DNA of 64,000 nucleotides, from the NCBI GenBank assembly GCA_016709445.1, contig JADJMV010000025.1:69820-133819 (forward strand), in the 5' to 3' direction. The stretch is from Phycisphaerales bacterium (GTDB lineage: Bacteria; Planctomycetota; Phycisphaerae; Phycisphaerales; UBA1924). Under the pieces are notes generated by a model. It made no database searches and was not told where the DNA came from. It worked only from the letters and a program-made list of their open reading frames with translations. Of the stretch, positions 18,885 through 27,330 are shown one piece after another. The first letter of the stretch is position 1, and each line of letters opens with the position of its first letter. A program made the translations under genes and the position numbers.

Positions 18885-19079
18885 TCACACGAGGCCGAGC
18901 GCCCGCTTGAGCGCGAAGACCCGGTCGCCGTCGAGCCGGCGGAGGGCGCGGAGGATACTGGAGCGCTCGCGCCCGGAGACGAAGAAGGTGATCGGGTGGG
19001 GGCGCTCGCGCAGATCGGGCTCCGGCGCGGGATCTGAGGCGAGCGGGAACGGCGGTGCGGGCTTGGTCGGGTTCGGCAT
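18885..19079 (-). CDS. 64-residue protein of the terminase cassette
   Basis: It begins MPNPTKPAPPFPLASDP at 19079, two bases after the stop of the GNAT gene, so it is almost certainly co-transcribed. The N-terminal half is proline-rich. The C-terminal half (ITFFVSGRERSSILRALRRL then DRVFALKRALGL) is basic and helical and looks like a protein- or DNA-binding module. No function can be assigned, but its position between the GNAT and terminase genes suggests that it belongs to the same system. Confidence 0.6.
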   Translation of the reverse strand: MPNPTKPAPPFPLASDPAPEPDLRERPHPITFFVSGRERSSILRALRRLDGDRVFALKRALGLV

Positions 19080-19081
19080 GG

Positions 19082-19795
19082 TCAGTCTCCGTGGGTGTAG
19101 GCGAGGGGTCGGTTCGCGGCTGCCGTGGCGGCCGCGCGGATGAGGTGGGTTGGTTCCAGACCCAGCCAGCTCCGGGTTGCGCCGGAGGCGTTGGCCCATG
19201 CGCGGGCCTCGGCGAGGAGCCAGGGAGCGCGGGCAATCGCGGGCTCTGCGCGGGCCGGATCGAGCCACTCCCATGGCTCGATGTGGGCGCAGGCGTGGGC
19301 GTCGAGCAGTCGGGCGTCGCGGAGGGTCGGGGGCAGGCGGTAGGCGGTCATGCCGGCGCGTTCGAAGCAGGCGCAGGCGCGGCCCATGGCGGCCACAGCC
19401 TCGGTGCGCCGGGTGCGGGGGGCACGCAGATAGTCGCGCACGAGCAGGGTCGCCAGACCCAGCCCGCGCCAGCGCGGATCGATCACGAGGCGCGAGAGGC
19501 ACCGGACCTCGCGGTTGAGGCGCGCGGCGTCGCGCCGCCCGTCACCCGTGGCGTAATGCCCGGGCCAGGCGATCGCGCGCCAGGCGCCGTTGAGCGTGGG
19601 CATGCTCACGACCAGCACGCCGACGGCTCGGCCGCGCGCATCGCGGAGGGTGCGGATGGCGGGCCGGCCCCCAGGCCCCCGGGCGATGGTCGCCGGGCGT
19701 CCGGCGCGGTAGTGGTGGCTCGCGAGGCCGTCATAGTCGGCGATGGAGCCGGTGGTGAGTTCGAGGTCGAGGCGGTCGAGGATGGCGGCGTTCAC
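19082..19795 (-). CDS. GNAT-fold acetyltransferase-like protein (COG2401-type partner)
   Basis: This 237-residue protein starts with GTG at 19795, overlapping the stop of the ATPase gene (GTGA). The acetyl-CoA loop is visible as CLSRLVIDPRWRGLGLATLL, followed by a FERAGMTAYR segment typical of this group. COG2401 describes an ABC-type ATPase fused to a predicted acetyltransferase domain; here the two halves are adjacent, coupled genes. The acceptor is unknown. The open frame continues upstream of the GTG, but the ATPase is encoded there in another frame, so the upstream part is not coding. Confidence 0.75.
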   Translation of the reverse strand: MNAAILDRLDLELTTGSIADYDGLASHHYRAGRPATIARGPGGRPAIRTLRDARGRAVGVLVVSMPTLNGAWRAIAWPGHYATGDGRRDAARLNREVRCLSRLVIDPRWRGLGLATLLVRDYLRAPRTRRTEAVAAMGRACACFERAGMTAYRLPPTLRDARLLDAHACAHIEPWEWLDPARAEPAIARAPWLLAEARAWANASGATRSWLGLEPTHLIRAAATAAANRPLAYTHGD

Positions 19796-20499
19796 GGCTG
19801 CACCCCCGCCGCGCCGTCGCGTGATGGTGTCTGCAACTCGATTACCAGGTCGGGCGCGAGCCAGGGGGCGAGGTCGTCGTGGGCCGTGGCGACGATCACC
19901 CGCGCTTGGCGGCTGGAGTCGAGCCAGCGTCGGAGGGTCGAGCCCAGGCTCCGGGCGGTCTCGCGATCGAGCGTCGCGGCAAACTCGTCGAGGGCAAGCC
20001 AGGGAGAGGGCTCCCGGGCGGCCTGCGACATCGCAAGCGCCAGGGCCAGCCGCGCCCTCTGGCCCTCGGAGAGCTGGCCGGGCAGACGCGCCCAGAGGGG
20101 CGCCTCGCTCAGCCCGGCGGCCCCGAGCACGCGGAGGGCAGCGTCGAGAGAGCCTTGGAGCAGCTCCACGATCGGCGTGTGCGCCGGGGCTTCCGCGAGG
20201 AGGCGTGCGGGCTCGATCGCGCGCCCGCGCGGTGGTGGGGTGGTCGCGGCGCGCAGCAGCGTGGACTTGCCGCTCCCGCTCGGGCCCGTGACGAGGGCGA
20301 GGTGGCCCCGGGGCAGATCGCGCAGGAGCGCAAGGTGGCGCGGGTCGGGTGTGGGCTGGGCTTGGGGCTCGTGCCGAGCGCCCAGGCCGAAAGGGGCGAG
20401 GGCGCGGAGCAGGCGCTCGGTGGGCGGCGCGGCGCAGGGGAGGATCGTCGGCCCCGGCCCCCGGGGGGCGCGGGCAGGGGTGGGGGGAGAGCGCGTCAT
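19792..20499 (-). CDS. Soluble ABC-type ATPase (COG2401-type)
   Basis: The 235-residue ATPase has a complete ABC set: Walker A GPSGSGKST (72-80), signature LSEGQ (143-147), Walker B LALDE (168-172) and H-loop His207. It has no transmembrane segment and no permease neighbour, so it is probably a DNA- or protein-acting ABC ATPase and not a transporter subunit. Residues 1-55 are a Pro/Arg-rich lead. It overlaps both neighbours by four bases (upstream HTH gene, ATGA; downstream GNAT gene, GTGA). The tight coupling implies a stoichiometric complex with the GNAT protein (inference). Confidence 0.8.
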   Translation of the reverse strand: MTRSPPTPARAPRGPGPTILPCAAPPTERLLRALAPFGLGARHEPQAQPTPDPRHLALLRDLPRGHLALVTGPSGSGKSTLLRAATTPPPRGRAIEPARLLAEAPAHTPIVELLQGSLDAALRVLGAAGLSEAPLWARLPGQLSEGQRARLALALAMSQAAREPSPWLALDEFAATLDRETARSLGSTLRRWLDSSRQARVIVATAHDDLAPWLAPDLVIELQTPSRDGAAGVQP

Positions 20500-20963
20500 C
20501 GAGAGTCTCCGGGCACGTGGGCCGCGCAGAGTGCGAGCACGGCGTGGAAGTTGCGCCGGACGGTGTGGACGCTGAGGCCGAGTTCCAAGGAGGCCTCACG
20601 GAGCGTGAGGCCGTGGAGGATGCATGCCGTGGCGACGCGATCCATGGGCGGGGGCCACGCCCCGCGGTGTTTGGCGACGAAGGCGAACTCGGGGGTGTGC
20701 ATGCGACGGAGGATGCGTCGGAGCCGGCGCTGGAGGCTCTTGGCCTCGATCCGGGGGCCTTCGGGCCGGCGCCAGACCCTGGCGAGCTGGGTCACCGTGC
20801 GTCCATCGCGGAACACCCCCTCGACGAGCAGTCGCTCCTCCTTCGAGAGCAGGGCCGCTCGTTCGACAAGGGTGTCGGCCCGTGAGCGCAGCACGCGCTT
20901 GCGGAGATCCACGTTCCACGGCTGGGGCGTGGGGGCGTGGGTCGTACTGGTCGTGGAAATCAT
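20496..20963 (-). CDS. Two-HTH DNA-binding protein heading the terminase operon
   Basis: The 155-residue basic protein carries two helix-turn-helix-like segments: LLVEGVFRDGRTVTQLARVW (about 44-63) and GLTLREASLELGLSVHTVRR (about 117-137). The second resembles sigma-70 region 4 or LuxR-type recognition helices. As first gene of an operon ending in a terminase large subunit, it could be a sigma-like activator or a small-terminase analogue that selects DNA; both are inference. Its start faces the S24 repressor gene across a 115-base AT-richer gap. Confidence 0.65.
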   Translation of the reverse strand: MISTTSTTHAPTPQPWNVDLRKRVLRSRADTLVERAALLSKEERLLVEGVFRDGRTVTQLARVWRRPEGPRIEAKSLQRRLRRILRRMHTPEFAFVAKHRGAWPPPMDRVATACILHGLTLREASLELGLSVHTVRRNFHAVLALCAAHVPGDSR

Positions 20964-21078
20964 GGTGTCCCTCCAGATCCTCTGGATTCGATCAAACGAA
21001 TGCCGTACAATGTGTTCTCAAATCGTTGAACATTGCTCGTATGTTCGCAGGGTTCAAGACGTTTTGCAAGGATTTTGT
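20964..21078. promoter_or_regulatory. Divergent control region with clustered GTTC/GAAC half-sites
   Basis: This gap is markedly more AT-rich than its surroundings and holds several inverted repeats. GAACAT (21028) pairs with ATGTTC (21041), TTGAAC (21026) with GTTCAA (21052), and CAATGT (21008) with ACATTG (21030). Another GTTC lies at 21014. GAAC...GTTC spacing recalls LexA-family operators, though the spacers are not the classical four bases. TACAAT at 21005 is a possible -10 element. This is the likely binding site of the adjacent S24-type repressor, controlling both directions. Confidence 0.55.
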
Positions 21079-22020
21079 ATGGTAGATCCGCGATCGAGCG
21101 CACAGAAGTGGAGGTCGGGCCCACATTCCGGGCGGGAGCCCCCTTCCGGATCGATTCCGGCGCCGTCACCGGCGCCGGCACGGGGGGATCCCAGGGGGCT
21201 GGGTGAGGCCGTGCGGAGCGCCAGAGGGGCCCGCCGCTTGAGTCTGGACCAGTTGGCCGATCTGGTTGGGTGTTCGAAGAGCTATCTCTCCGCCATCGAG
21301 AACGGGCGTTGCGGCCCGCCTGGAGCGGGCGTCTTGGAGCGTCTGGAGCATGCCCTGGGGCTTCAGTCCCACACCCTGTCGCGCCTTGCGGAGCTGCAGG
21401 CGACGCCGACGGGGATCCGGCGGGAGCTGGACGAGCTGCGCCATCGCCAGGCGGCGGCCGGGAAGCTGGCGGACCTGCTGAGGGGGATCGGGGGCGGGCC
21501 GGGCGTGGGGGGGCCATCGCTGGACGTGGCGTACCGCTCGGGCGAGCTTCGACGGCTGATCGACCGGATGAGTCCGCCGGGGGAGGCGGGGCCCGACCTG
21601 GTGGCGCTGCCGGTCGAGGTGCCGGTGATCAATAAGGTGGCCGCGGGGTATCCGCGCGACTTCACCGACCTGGGCTACCCCGTCGGCATCGCCGACGAGT
21701 ACATCCGCTGTCCGGACCTTGCCGACCCCGACGCCTTCGCGGCCCGCGTCGTCGGCGACTCGATGACGCCGCAGTATGTGGAGGGTGACATCGTGATCTT
21801 CTCGCCCGCGCGGGATGTCAGGAACGGTTCGGACTGCTTCGCGCGGATGTGGCCCGACGACGAGACGACGTTCAAGCGGGTGTTCTTCGAGAGCGGCCCG
21901 GCCGGCGAGGAGCTGATCCGCCTCCAGCCGCTGAACCCGGCGTACCCGGCGCGGGTGCTGCCGCGCGAGGGGGTGGTGGGGCTGTTCGCGGCGGTGAGTG
22001 TGATGCGGAGGATTGGATAG
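21079..22020 (+). CDS. XRE-family repressor with S24/LexA-like peptidase domain
   Basis: The 313-residue regulator has a Cro/C1-type HTH at about 40-100 (LSLDQLADLVGCSKSYLSAI) and an S24 peptidase domain at about 180-313. A candidate self-cleavage site is Ala189-Gly190 (VAAGYP), with catalytic Ser228 in VGDSMTP and Lys266 in TTFKRVF. Such CI/LexA-like proteins are released by RecA-stimulated autocleavage after DNA damage. The divergent position next to the terminase operon suggests that it represses that operon and itself. AAGGA precedes the ATG at 21079. Confidence 0.88.
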   Translation: MVDPRSSAQKWRSGPHSGREPPSGSIPAPSPAPARGDPRGLGEAVRSARGARRLSLDQLADLVGCSKSYLSAIENGRCGPPGAGVLERLEHALGLQSHTLSRLAELQATPTGIRRELDELRHRQAAAGKLADLLRGIGGGPGVGGPSLDVAYRSGELRRLIDRMSPPGEAGPDLVALPVEVPVINKVAAGYPRDFTDLGYPVGIADEYIRCPDLADPDAFAARVVGDSMTPQYVEGDIVIFSPARDVRNGSDCFARMWPDDETTFKRVFFESGPAGEELIRLQPLNPAYPARVLPREGVVGLFAAVSVMRRIG

Positions 22021-22302
22021 GGGTGGGAGGCGGCCCGGGGCGCCACGGGTCGAGGCCGCCCGCGGTCGCCGGCGATGCCGGGCCCGCCGGCGTGTCCTCT
22101 CGGCGGACCGGCTGCGATGCGACCTGCGGCGCCCGGCATGGCTGGCGGCATGACCCCCCTGCGAAACCCCCGGCCTGCCGGGTGCGTAACGGGGGTGGAG
22201 CCCCCGAATGCTGGTGCAGCCTTGGCCCGAACCCGGCCGGGCATCGTCGGGCCCGCTGTGCTAGCATGGGGGGCTCAGTCCGACCCCTGGGAGGAACGCC
22301 CG

Positions 22303-23121
22303 ATGGCGAAGATGTTTTACACGCTTGAGGAGGCCGCGGAGAAGCTCGGGAAGAGCGCCGGGGATGTTCAGAAGATGGCCGCGAGCGGCCAGCTTCAGGA
22401 GTTCCGGGACCGCGACCGGCTGATGTTCAAGAAGGAGCAGGTCGATCTGCTTGTGGGCGGGCACGATGAAGATGCGCTGCACCTGGGCGACGAGCTGGAG
22501 CCGCTGAGCCTTTCCTCTTCGGGATCGGGGAGCGGTATGGGGCTCGACTCCGGTCACAAGGAAGCGACGGGGATCAGCATCTTCGACCCGGACGATACCG
22601 AGCACGCGGACCCATCGGCACAGACGCAGGTGACCAGTTCGGGTCTCGACGCGGGCTTCGAGCTCGACTCGGCCAGCTCGGGCTCTGGCCTGCTGGACCT
22701 GACGAAGGAGGCCGACGACACCTCGCTCGGGGCCGATCTGCTCGAGGACGTGTATGGGCAAGACACGATGGGCGCGACCTCGCCGACGGGCGAGAGCGGC
22801 ATCACAGATTCGCCGGCCGCCCTGTTCGAGGGCGCCGAGAGCGAGACCGAGACGGCGGGCGCTGGTTCGGGCGCGGTGACGATGGTGCCGATGCTCGCGG
22901 AGGCGTACGACGGGACGTGGTCGGGTATCGGGGGCGGGCTGGCGCTGGGCATGACCATCGCCCTGGCGTTTGCGATAGCCGTGGTGCTCTTCGCGATGAC
23001 CGGTTCCCTCGAGCCGGTTCGGAGCATCGTCACCGGCCAGTTCTGGGCCGTTGTCGGCGGGATGGCGGGCGTGTGCGTGATCTTCGCGGTGATCGGGATG
23101 GTCGTCGGCAAGAAGAGCTGA
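22303..23121 (+). CDS. Membrane-tethered excisionase/MerR-type HTH protein
   Basis: Residues 1-50 form a winged HTH of the excisionase/MerR type (FYTLEEAAEKLGKSAGDVQK, then LQEFRDRDRLMFKKEQVDLL). Residues 60-195 are a Ser/Asp/Gly-rich low-complexity linker, and two transmembrane helices follow (about 205-232 and 245-268). The whole is 272 residues, starting at 22303 after GGGAGGAAC. This arrangement puts a DNA-binding or protein-interaction domain on the cytoplasmic face of the membrane. Targets are unknown. It lies just outside the terminase cassette and may be unrelated to it. Confidence 0.7.
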   Translation: MAKMFYTLEEAAEKLGKSAGDVQKMAASGQLQEFRDRDRLMFKKEQVDLLVGGHDEDALHLGDELEPLSLSSSGSGSGMGLDSGHKEATGISIFDPDDTEHADPSAQTQVTSSGLDAGFELDSASSGSGLLDLTKEADDTSLGADLLEDVYGQDTMGATSPTGESGITDSPAALFEGAESETETAGAGSGAVTMVPMLAEAYDGTWSGIGGGLALGMTIALAFAIAVVLFAMTGSLEPVRSIVTGQFWAVVGGMAGVCVIFAVIGMVVGKKS

Positions 23122-23147
23122 CCGATCGGAATGCGTAGGAGACCTTT

Positions 23148-23183
23148 CGGGCCGCTCGGATTGCCGGGCGGCCCGTTCTCGTC
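23148..23183 (+). terminator. Hairpin terminator candidate
   Basis: An inverted repeat CGGGCCGC (23148-23155) / GCGGCCCG (23168-23175) is followed by TTCTCGTCT. It sits between convergent genes, so it could stop transcription from the HTH gene. The T tract is poor. Confidence 0.5.
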
Positions 23184-23197
23184 TGTGGGGTCGCTCG

Positions 23198-23623
23198 TTA
23201 CTCGACTTGGGCGCCGCGGAGCGAGTAGGCCCCGGCGGGTACGCCGAGCCCCGCGAGGAGCGGGCAGCGGGCGTAGAGGGCACTGGCGCGGGATTCGTGC
23301 CGCAGGGTGCAGGTCAGGATGCCCTCGGCGTCGAGATGCTCGAAGGCTCCCTCGCGGAGCCACCGCGCGGGGGTCACGGCGGGATCACGGAGGGGCCGGC
23401 GCTCTCCGGAGGGTGTGATCGCGTCGATGAGGACGGCGACATTGCCCTCTTCGGCGGTGCGGGAGAGTCGGACGGCGACGCCGCAGACGGTCGGCTCGGG
23501 GAGGCCGGTGGCGCGGGCGAGGGCTGCGCCGGCGCGGGTTGAGAGGTCCCAGACGAGTTCGATGGATCGCGCGGCCGCCACGACGGGCACGCAGACGGGT
23601 TGTCGTGCGGAGGTGCGCGTCAC
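23198..23623 (-). CDS. Hypothetical protein coupled to GbsR-like regulator
   Basis: A 141-residue soluble protein starting with GTG at 23623, overlapping the stop of the regulator gene by four bases (GTGA). It contains an alternating hydrophobic pattern (VAVRLSRTAEEGNVAVLIDA...) and an Arg-rich middle. No family is recognised. The coupling suggests that it is the regulator's partner or target. Confidence 0.6.
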   Translation of the reverse strand: MTRTSARQPVCVPVVAAARSIELVWDLSTRAGAALARATGLPEPTVCGVAVRLSRTAEEGNVAVLIDAITPSGERRPLRDPAVTPARWLREGAFEHLDAEGILTCTLRHESRASALYARCPLLAGLGVPAGAYSLRGAQVE

Positions 23624-24159
23624 GGGGCATCGGCCTTGTTCAGGATGTCGGCGGCGGCCTGGAGGCCCTCGCCGGCGGGGCTGATAAATCGGTGCCCGAA
23701 GGTCTGGACGACCTCGAAGAAGAGGAGCAGGGCATCGAGCCGGGCGTTGTGGTCGGCGCCAACGGCGCCAAGGCCGCCGGTCATGTCGCGGATCTCGAAG
23801 AGCGAGGCGAGGAGGGGGTCGACCTCGCGCTTCATGCGCTCGCGGACGATGGCGCGGAACATGGTCCAGACGTCCTGCTCGGCGGCGAAGTACTCCTTGC
23901 GGTCGCCGCGCTTGTGGGTGCGGTTGATGACGCCCCAATCGAGGAGTGCGCGCAGGCTCATGGAGGCCGAGCCCCGGGAGATCTGGAGGCGGTCCATGAC
24001 GTCGTCGGTGCAGAGCGCGTCGCCGCTGATGAAGAGGAGGGCGTGGACCTCGGCCATTGTGCGGCTGATTCCCCAGGCCGAGCCCATCTGGCCCCAGGTG
24101 GCGACGAAGCGGTCCTGGGCTTCGTGGAGGGCGTCGGGCTTGGGGCGGGCGGGGGTCAT
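23620..24159 (-). CDS. GbsR/MarR-family transcriptional regulator
   Basis: The 179-residue protein has a winged HTH at about 25-100 (MAEVHALLFISGDALCTDDV, LQISRGSASMSLRALLDWGV, then KRGDRKEYF as the wing). This matches the GbsR branch, which controls osmoprotectant or membrane-lipid genes in several phyla. The C-terminal half is helical and likely mediates dimerisation. Its natural target here is not clear; ubiA lies upstream on the same strand. Confidence 0.82.
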   Translation of the reverse strand: MTPARPKPDALHEAQDRFVATWGQMGSAWGISRTMAEVHALLFISGDALCTDDVMDRLQISRGSASMSLRALLDWGVINRTHKRGDRKEYFAAEQDVWTMFRAIVRERMKREVDPLLASLFEIRDMTGGLGAVGADHNARLDALLLFFEVVQTFGHRFISPAGEGLQAAADILNKADAP

Positions 24160-24218
24160 CGGGGAAGTATGCGCCCCCAGGGGTGGGGAATCAATGGTTG
24201 TTTCAGGAATGATTGAAA

Positions 24219-24261
24219 GAGAGACGAAGAGACGAAGAGACGGAGAGACGGAGAGACGGAG
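24219..24261 (+). repeat. 8-bp microsatellite, five units
   Basis: Five tandem units of RAGAGACG followed by GAG and GTGGGGGGG. The same unit, with four copies and the same GTGGGGGG flank, occurs inside a coding region at 61550-61584 on the minus strand. It lies in the gap between the regulator gene and ubiA. Confidence 0.8.
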
Positions 24262-24273
24262 TGGGGGGGTGCG

Positions 24274-25216
24274 CTAGAGGAGCAGGTCGGCGATCCCGAG
24301 GAGGCCGAGGAGGCAACTCACGACCCCGTTGAGGGTGAAGAAGGCGAGGTCGAGGCCGGCGAGGCCGCGGCGGATGAGGACGACATGCTCGGTGATGAGG
24401 AGGGTGATCGTGAGGGCGATCGCGGCTCCGAAGAGGGCCCCGAAGCGTGGCTCGGCACGCCAGGCGAGGATCAGCCAGGCGGCGGCAAGCACGTGGAGGG
24501 CTCGGCTCACCATGGCGGCACCGCGGGGGCCGAGGGCGGCGGGGATGCTCGAGAGACCGGAGCGGCGATCGAAGTCGAGGTCGTGGAGGGCGTAGATCAC
24601 GTCCGAAGCCGGCGACCCAGCAGAGGACCATGGCGGCGAGCCACCAGAGGGCGGGGGTGTCGGCGAGGGCGTGCGGGCGGACGGCGATGGCGGCGCAGAG
24701 GGGTGAGGCGGCGAGGGCTCCCCCGAGGAAGAGGTGGCAGAGGGCGGTGAAGCGCTTGGTGAAGGAGTAGAAGGCGATCCATACGAGGACGGGGAGGGCG
24801 AGGATGGCCGGCCACCAGTTGGCAAAGAGGAGGCCGAAGAGGCCGGCGAGGAGGAGGAAGGCCGCGGCGCAGACGAGCATGGCCTGGGCGGCCTGACCGG
24901 GGGCGAGTCGGCCGGAGGGGAGGGCGCGTCGGGCGGTCCTGGGGTTTCGTGCGTCGATGCGGCGGTCGGCGAATCGGTTGACGAGCATGGCCCAGGTCCG
25001 GGCGAAGAACATGCAGGCGACGACGATCGCGGCCTTGGCGCCGAGTGTGGCTGGTGATTCGGTTTCGGATCGGGAGAGAAAGACGGCGAGGAGTGCGAAG
25101 GGGAGGGCAAAGACGGAGTGCGCAATCTTGATGTCGCCCGCGACGGCCCGGGCTATATGGAGAGCGCTTCGGGGGGGCGGCGGTGTGGTCGGGGCTGGAG
25201 CGGTCTCGGCGGGCAC
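24274..25216 (-). CDS. ubiA: UbiA-family prenyltransferase (apparent frameshift)
   Basis: Integral-membrane aromatic prenyltransferase, probably 4-hydroxybenzoate or related quinone-pathway substrate; 313 residues after correction. The two Asp-rich prenyl-diphosphate motifs are NRFADRRIDARNPRT and DVIYALHDLDFDRR, and about eight helices are predicted. The frame breaks between them: GGCTTCGGACGTGATC should read without one G (forward CC at 24603-24604), turning VAGFGRD into VAGFDVIYALHD. The start is taken as GTG at 25216, beyond a terminator-like hairpin; upstream extensions would run through that hairpin. The exact substrate cannot be told from sequence. Confidence 0.8.
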
Positions 25217-25235
25217 GCTGCAGGGTATGACCGGC

Positions 25236-25280
25236 AAAAAGCAAAGGGGTCTCGGCTCCCCTCGCGGCGCCGAGACCCCT
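25236..25280 (-). terminator. Terminator-like hairpin just upstream of ubiA
   Basis: A perfect 12-bp stem (AGGGGTCTCGGC at 25245-25256 with GCCGAGACCCCT at 25269-25280) is followed on the minus strand by TTTGCTTTTT. The preceding subtilase gene already has its own terminator at 25371-25396. This second one would therefore end a short transcript of about 90 bases or act as an attenuator in the ubiA leader. Confidence 0.6.
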
Positions 25281-25366
25281 CCACCGGAGACCAAGATGTT
25301 GCTTGCTACCGCCTGCTTATACGGATTCGCGCGTGGCGATGTTCCGCGGCGGGGGACCATCCGAGT

Positions 25367-25396
25367 AAAAATGCCCCGGGGCGAGCCCCGGGGCAT
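25367..25396 (-). terminator. Intrinsic terminator of the subtilase gene
   Basis: A perfect 12-bp inverted repeat (ATGCCCCGGGGC-GA-GCCCCGGGGCAT, 25371-25396) is followed on the minus strand by TTTTTAC. It lies 28 bases after the subtilase stop. Confidence 0.85.
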
Positions 25397-25423
25397 GGGT
25401 TGGGACATGGTCGTGGCCGGTCG

Positions 25424-27330
25424 TTATGAGCAGCCGACGTTCCAGAGATTGAGGAAGGCGAGGACGTCCTGGGTGTTGATGTCGCCGTCGCCGTTGATGT
25501 CGGCGGCAGAGTCGGAGGTGTTCCAGGCGTTGAGGAAGGCGAGGACGTCCTGGGTGTTGACATTGCCGTCGCCATTGAAGTCGGCGATGCAGTCGTTGGG
25601 CGGGGTGAATTCGTCGCCGATCCGGATGTCGTCGATGTACCAATCGTCGGTGGCATCGGCGCCGAGGGCGCGGAAGCGGATCTGGAAGCCGTTGTGGTAG
25701 GCGTCGAAGATCAGGTAGTTCTGATGGAACTCGAACCGGGCCTGGTCGTTGCCGTCGGAGGTGATGGTCTCGAAGGGGACCCAGGCGCCCGAGTCGTTGT
25801 AGTACTCGGCGACGAGCTGCTTGCCCGCCTCGACGCCCTTGTGCTGGGTGAAGAAGCTGAAGAACGTGGGGAAGTCGGCGCCGAGCATCAGGAAGTTGGT
25901 GCTGCTGATCGAATCGAGCCCGTCGAGGTTGAGCGAGTATGGCGCGCTCGGCTCGTTGGTCGCGGCTTCGCTGATCTCGGCCCCGCTGCTGGTGGGCCAG
26001 GTGTCGGAGTCGAGCCCGAGGGCGGCGAACTCCTCAAGGAATGGGGGCTCGATGCCGGTGCTCCCGCCGGCGAGGACGAGCGAGTTTGTAGGAATTGATG
26101 CGTCCGTAGCCGAATGTGTTGTCGACGCCGGCGGAGCCGAGGTCGTCGCATCCGGCCTTGATGATGGCCTCGACTTCGTCAGGGGTGAGGGCCGGGTTGG
26201 CCGACCAGACCAGGCCGATGAGGCCGGCGGTGAGCGGGGCAGCGAAGCTGGTGCCGCTGACCGAGGCGTAGCCGCTGCTGGTGGTGGTGGTGTAGACGTT
26301 GTTCCCGGGGGCCATGAGGTCGACGCTGGGTCCGTAGGCGCTGAAGCTGGCCTTGTTGTCGGTGCCCGTGGTGGCGCCCACCACGATGACGTCGTCGGCG
26401 TCGCGGCTGCCCCAGTTGAGGTTGGCGCCGTCGTTGCCCGCGGCCCAGGTGAGCAGGCCGCCGAGGGCCTTGATCTGGGTCGCGGTCGATCGGACGCTGG
26501 CGGAGTTGACGCCGGAGTAGGAGACGTTGGCGACCTTGTCGCCGGCCTGGATGGAGGTGAGGGCGGCATGGACAAGTGTGCTCAGATTGGCCGAGCCGCC
26601 CGAGCTGTTGGAGACGCGGAGCATGCGGTGGCTGAGGTTCCATCCCACGCCGGAGACGCCCGTGCCGTTGTTGCCGTTGGCGGCGGCGCAGCCGGTGGTC
26701 TCTGTGCCGTGGCTGGCGACGGGGCCGATCTGGCCGCCCTGGCTCTCCCAGAGCTTGTTGACGGCGTTGTAGCCCTCCTTGCGGTTGAGGAGCAGGTCGG
26801 GGTGGTTGGTCTGGACGCCGGTGTCGCAGATCCCGACGGTCACGGCGGGTGTGCCGGTGTGGAGGTCCCAGGCGGCGCAGGAATTCATCTTGCTGGCGCC
26901 GTGGTGCCACTGGCTATTGAAGCGTGAGTCGTTGGGACAGACGACGGGGAAGAGGAGCCAGTCGGGCTCGGCAAACTCGAACAGCCCTGTCGCCATGAGC
27001 TTGTCGATGAGTTGGTTCTCGTTCATGCCCTGCGGGACCACGATCACATGGTGGTCGACAAGCGGCTCGTACCAGGACTCCTCGTACTGCGCCAGCAGGG
27101 CGATGGCCTGCCGCGTGGAGGACTCGGCCTGTTGGGCCGAGAGGCCCCGGGCGCTGAGGGCCCCCCGCCTGGAGCGGTCGGACGATGATGCGTCCGGAGA
27201 ACTCCATGGAGCCCGCGACCTGATGAAAGTTGGCGGGCGTCGGGGCTGCGTCGGGGGATACCGAGCGCGAGGGCTCGCCGGCCAGAGCGCCGGCGCACGC
27301 CAAAGCAACAATGCAACTGAGCTTCTTCAC
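25424..27330 (-). CDS. Secreted subtilisin-like serine protease with dockerin (two apparent frameshifts)
   Basis: Exported S8 protease of about 634 residues after correction. The GTG at 27330 follows AGGAGAAG and begins a signal peptide (KKLSCIVALACAGALAG). The catalytic triad is visible: Asp in GICDTGVQTNHPDL, His in SHGTETTG, Ser in SGTSFAAPLTAG. After the protease come a jelly-roll-like module (HKGVEAGKQLVAEYY ... DDWYIDDIRIGDE) and a C-terminal dockerin-like pair, DFNGDGNVNTQDVLAFLNAW and DINGDGDINTQDVLAFLNLW. Frame breaks: one extra G in GGGGGG (forward C run 27161-27166) and one extra A in AAA (forward T run 26085-26087). It shares its C-terminal modules with the next gene. Confidence 0.85.

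Noticed and set aside
19082..20599. A single 505-residue frame that could be read as a GNAT-fused long protein
   Set aside because: Its N-terminal half overlaps the ABC ATPase in another frame, where clear Walker motifs exist; the credible start is the GTG at 19795.
17129..22020. A complete prophage
   Set aside because: No capsid, portal, tail, lysis or integrase gene and no flanking att repeat was found.
22021..22302. A riboswitch or RNA in the GC-rich gap after the S24 gene
   Set aside because: Several hairpins can be drawn because of high GC, but no known riboswitch core was recognised.
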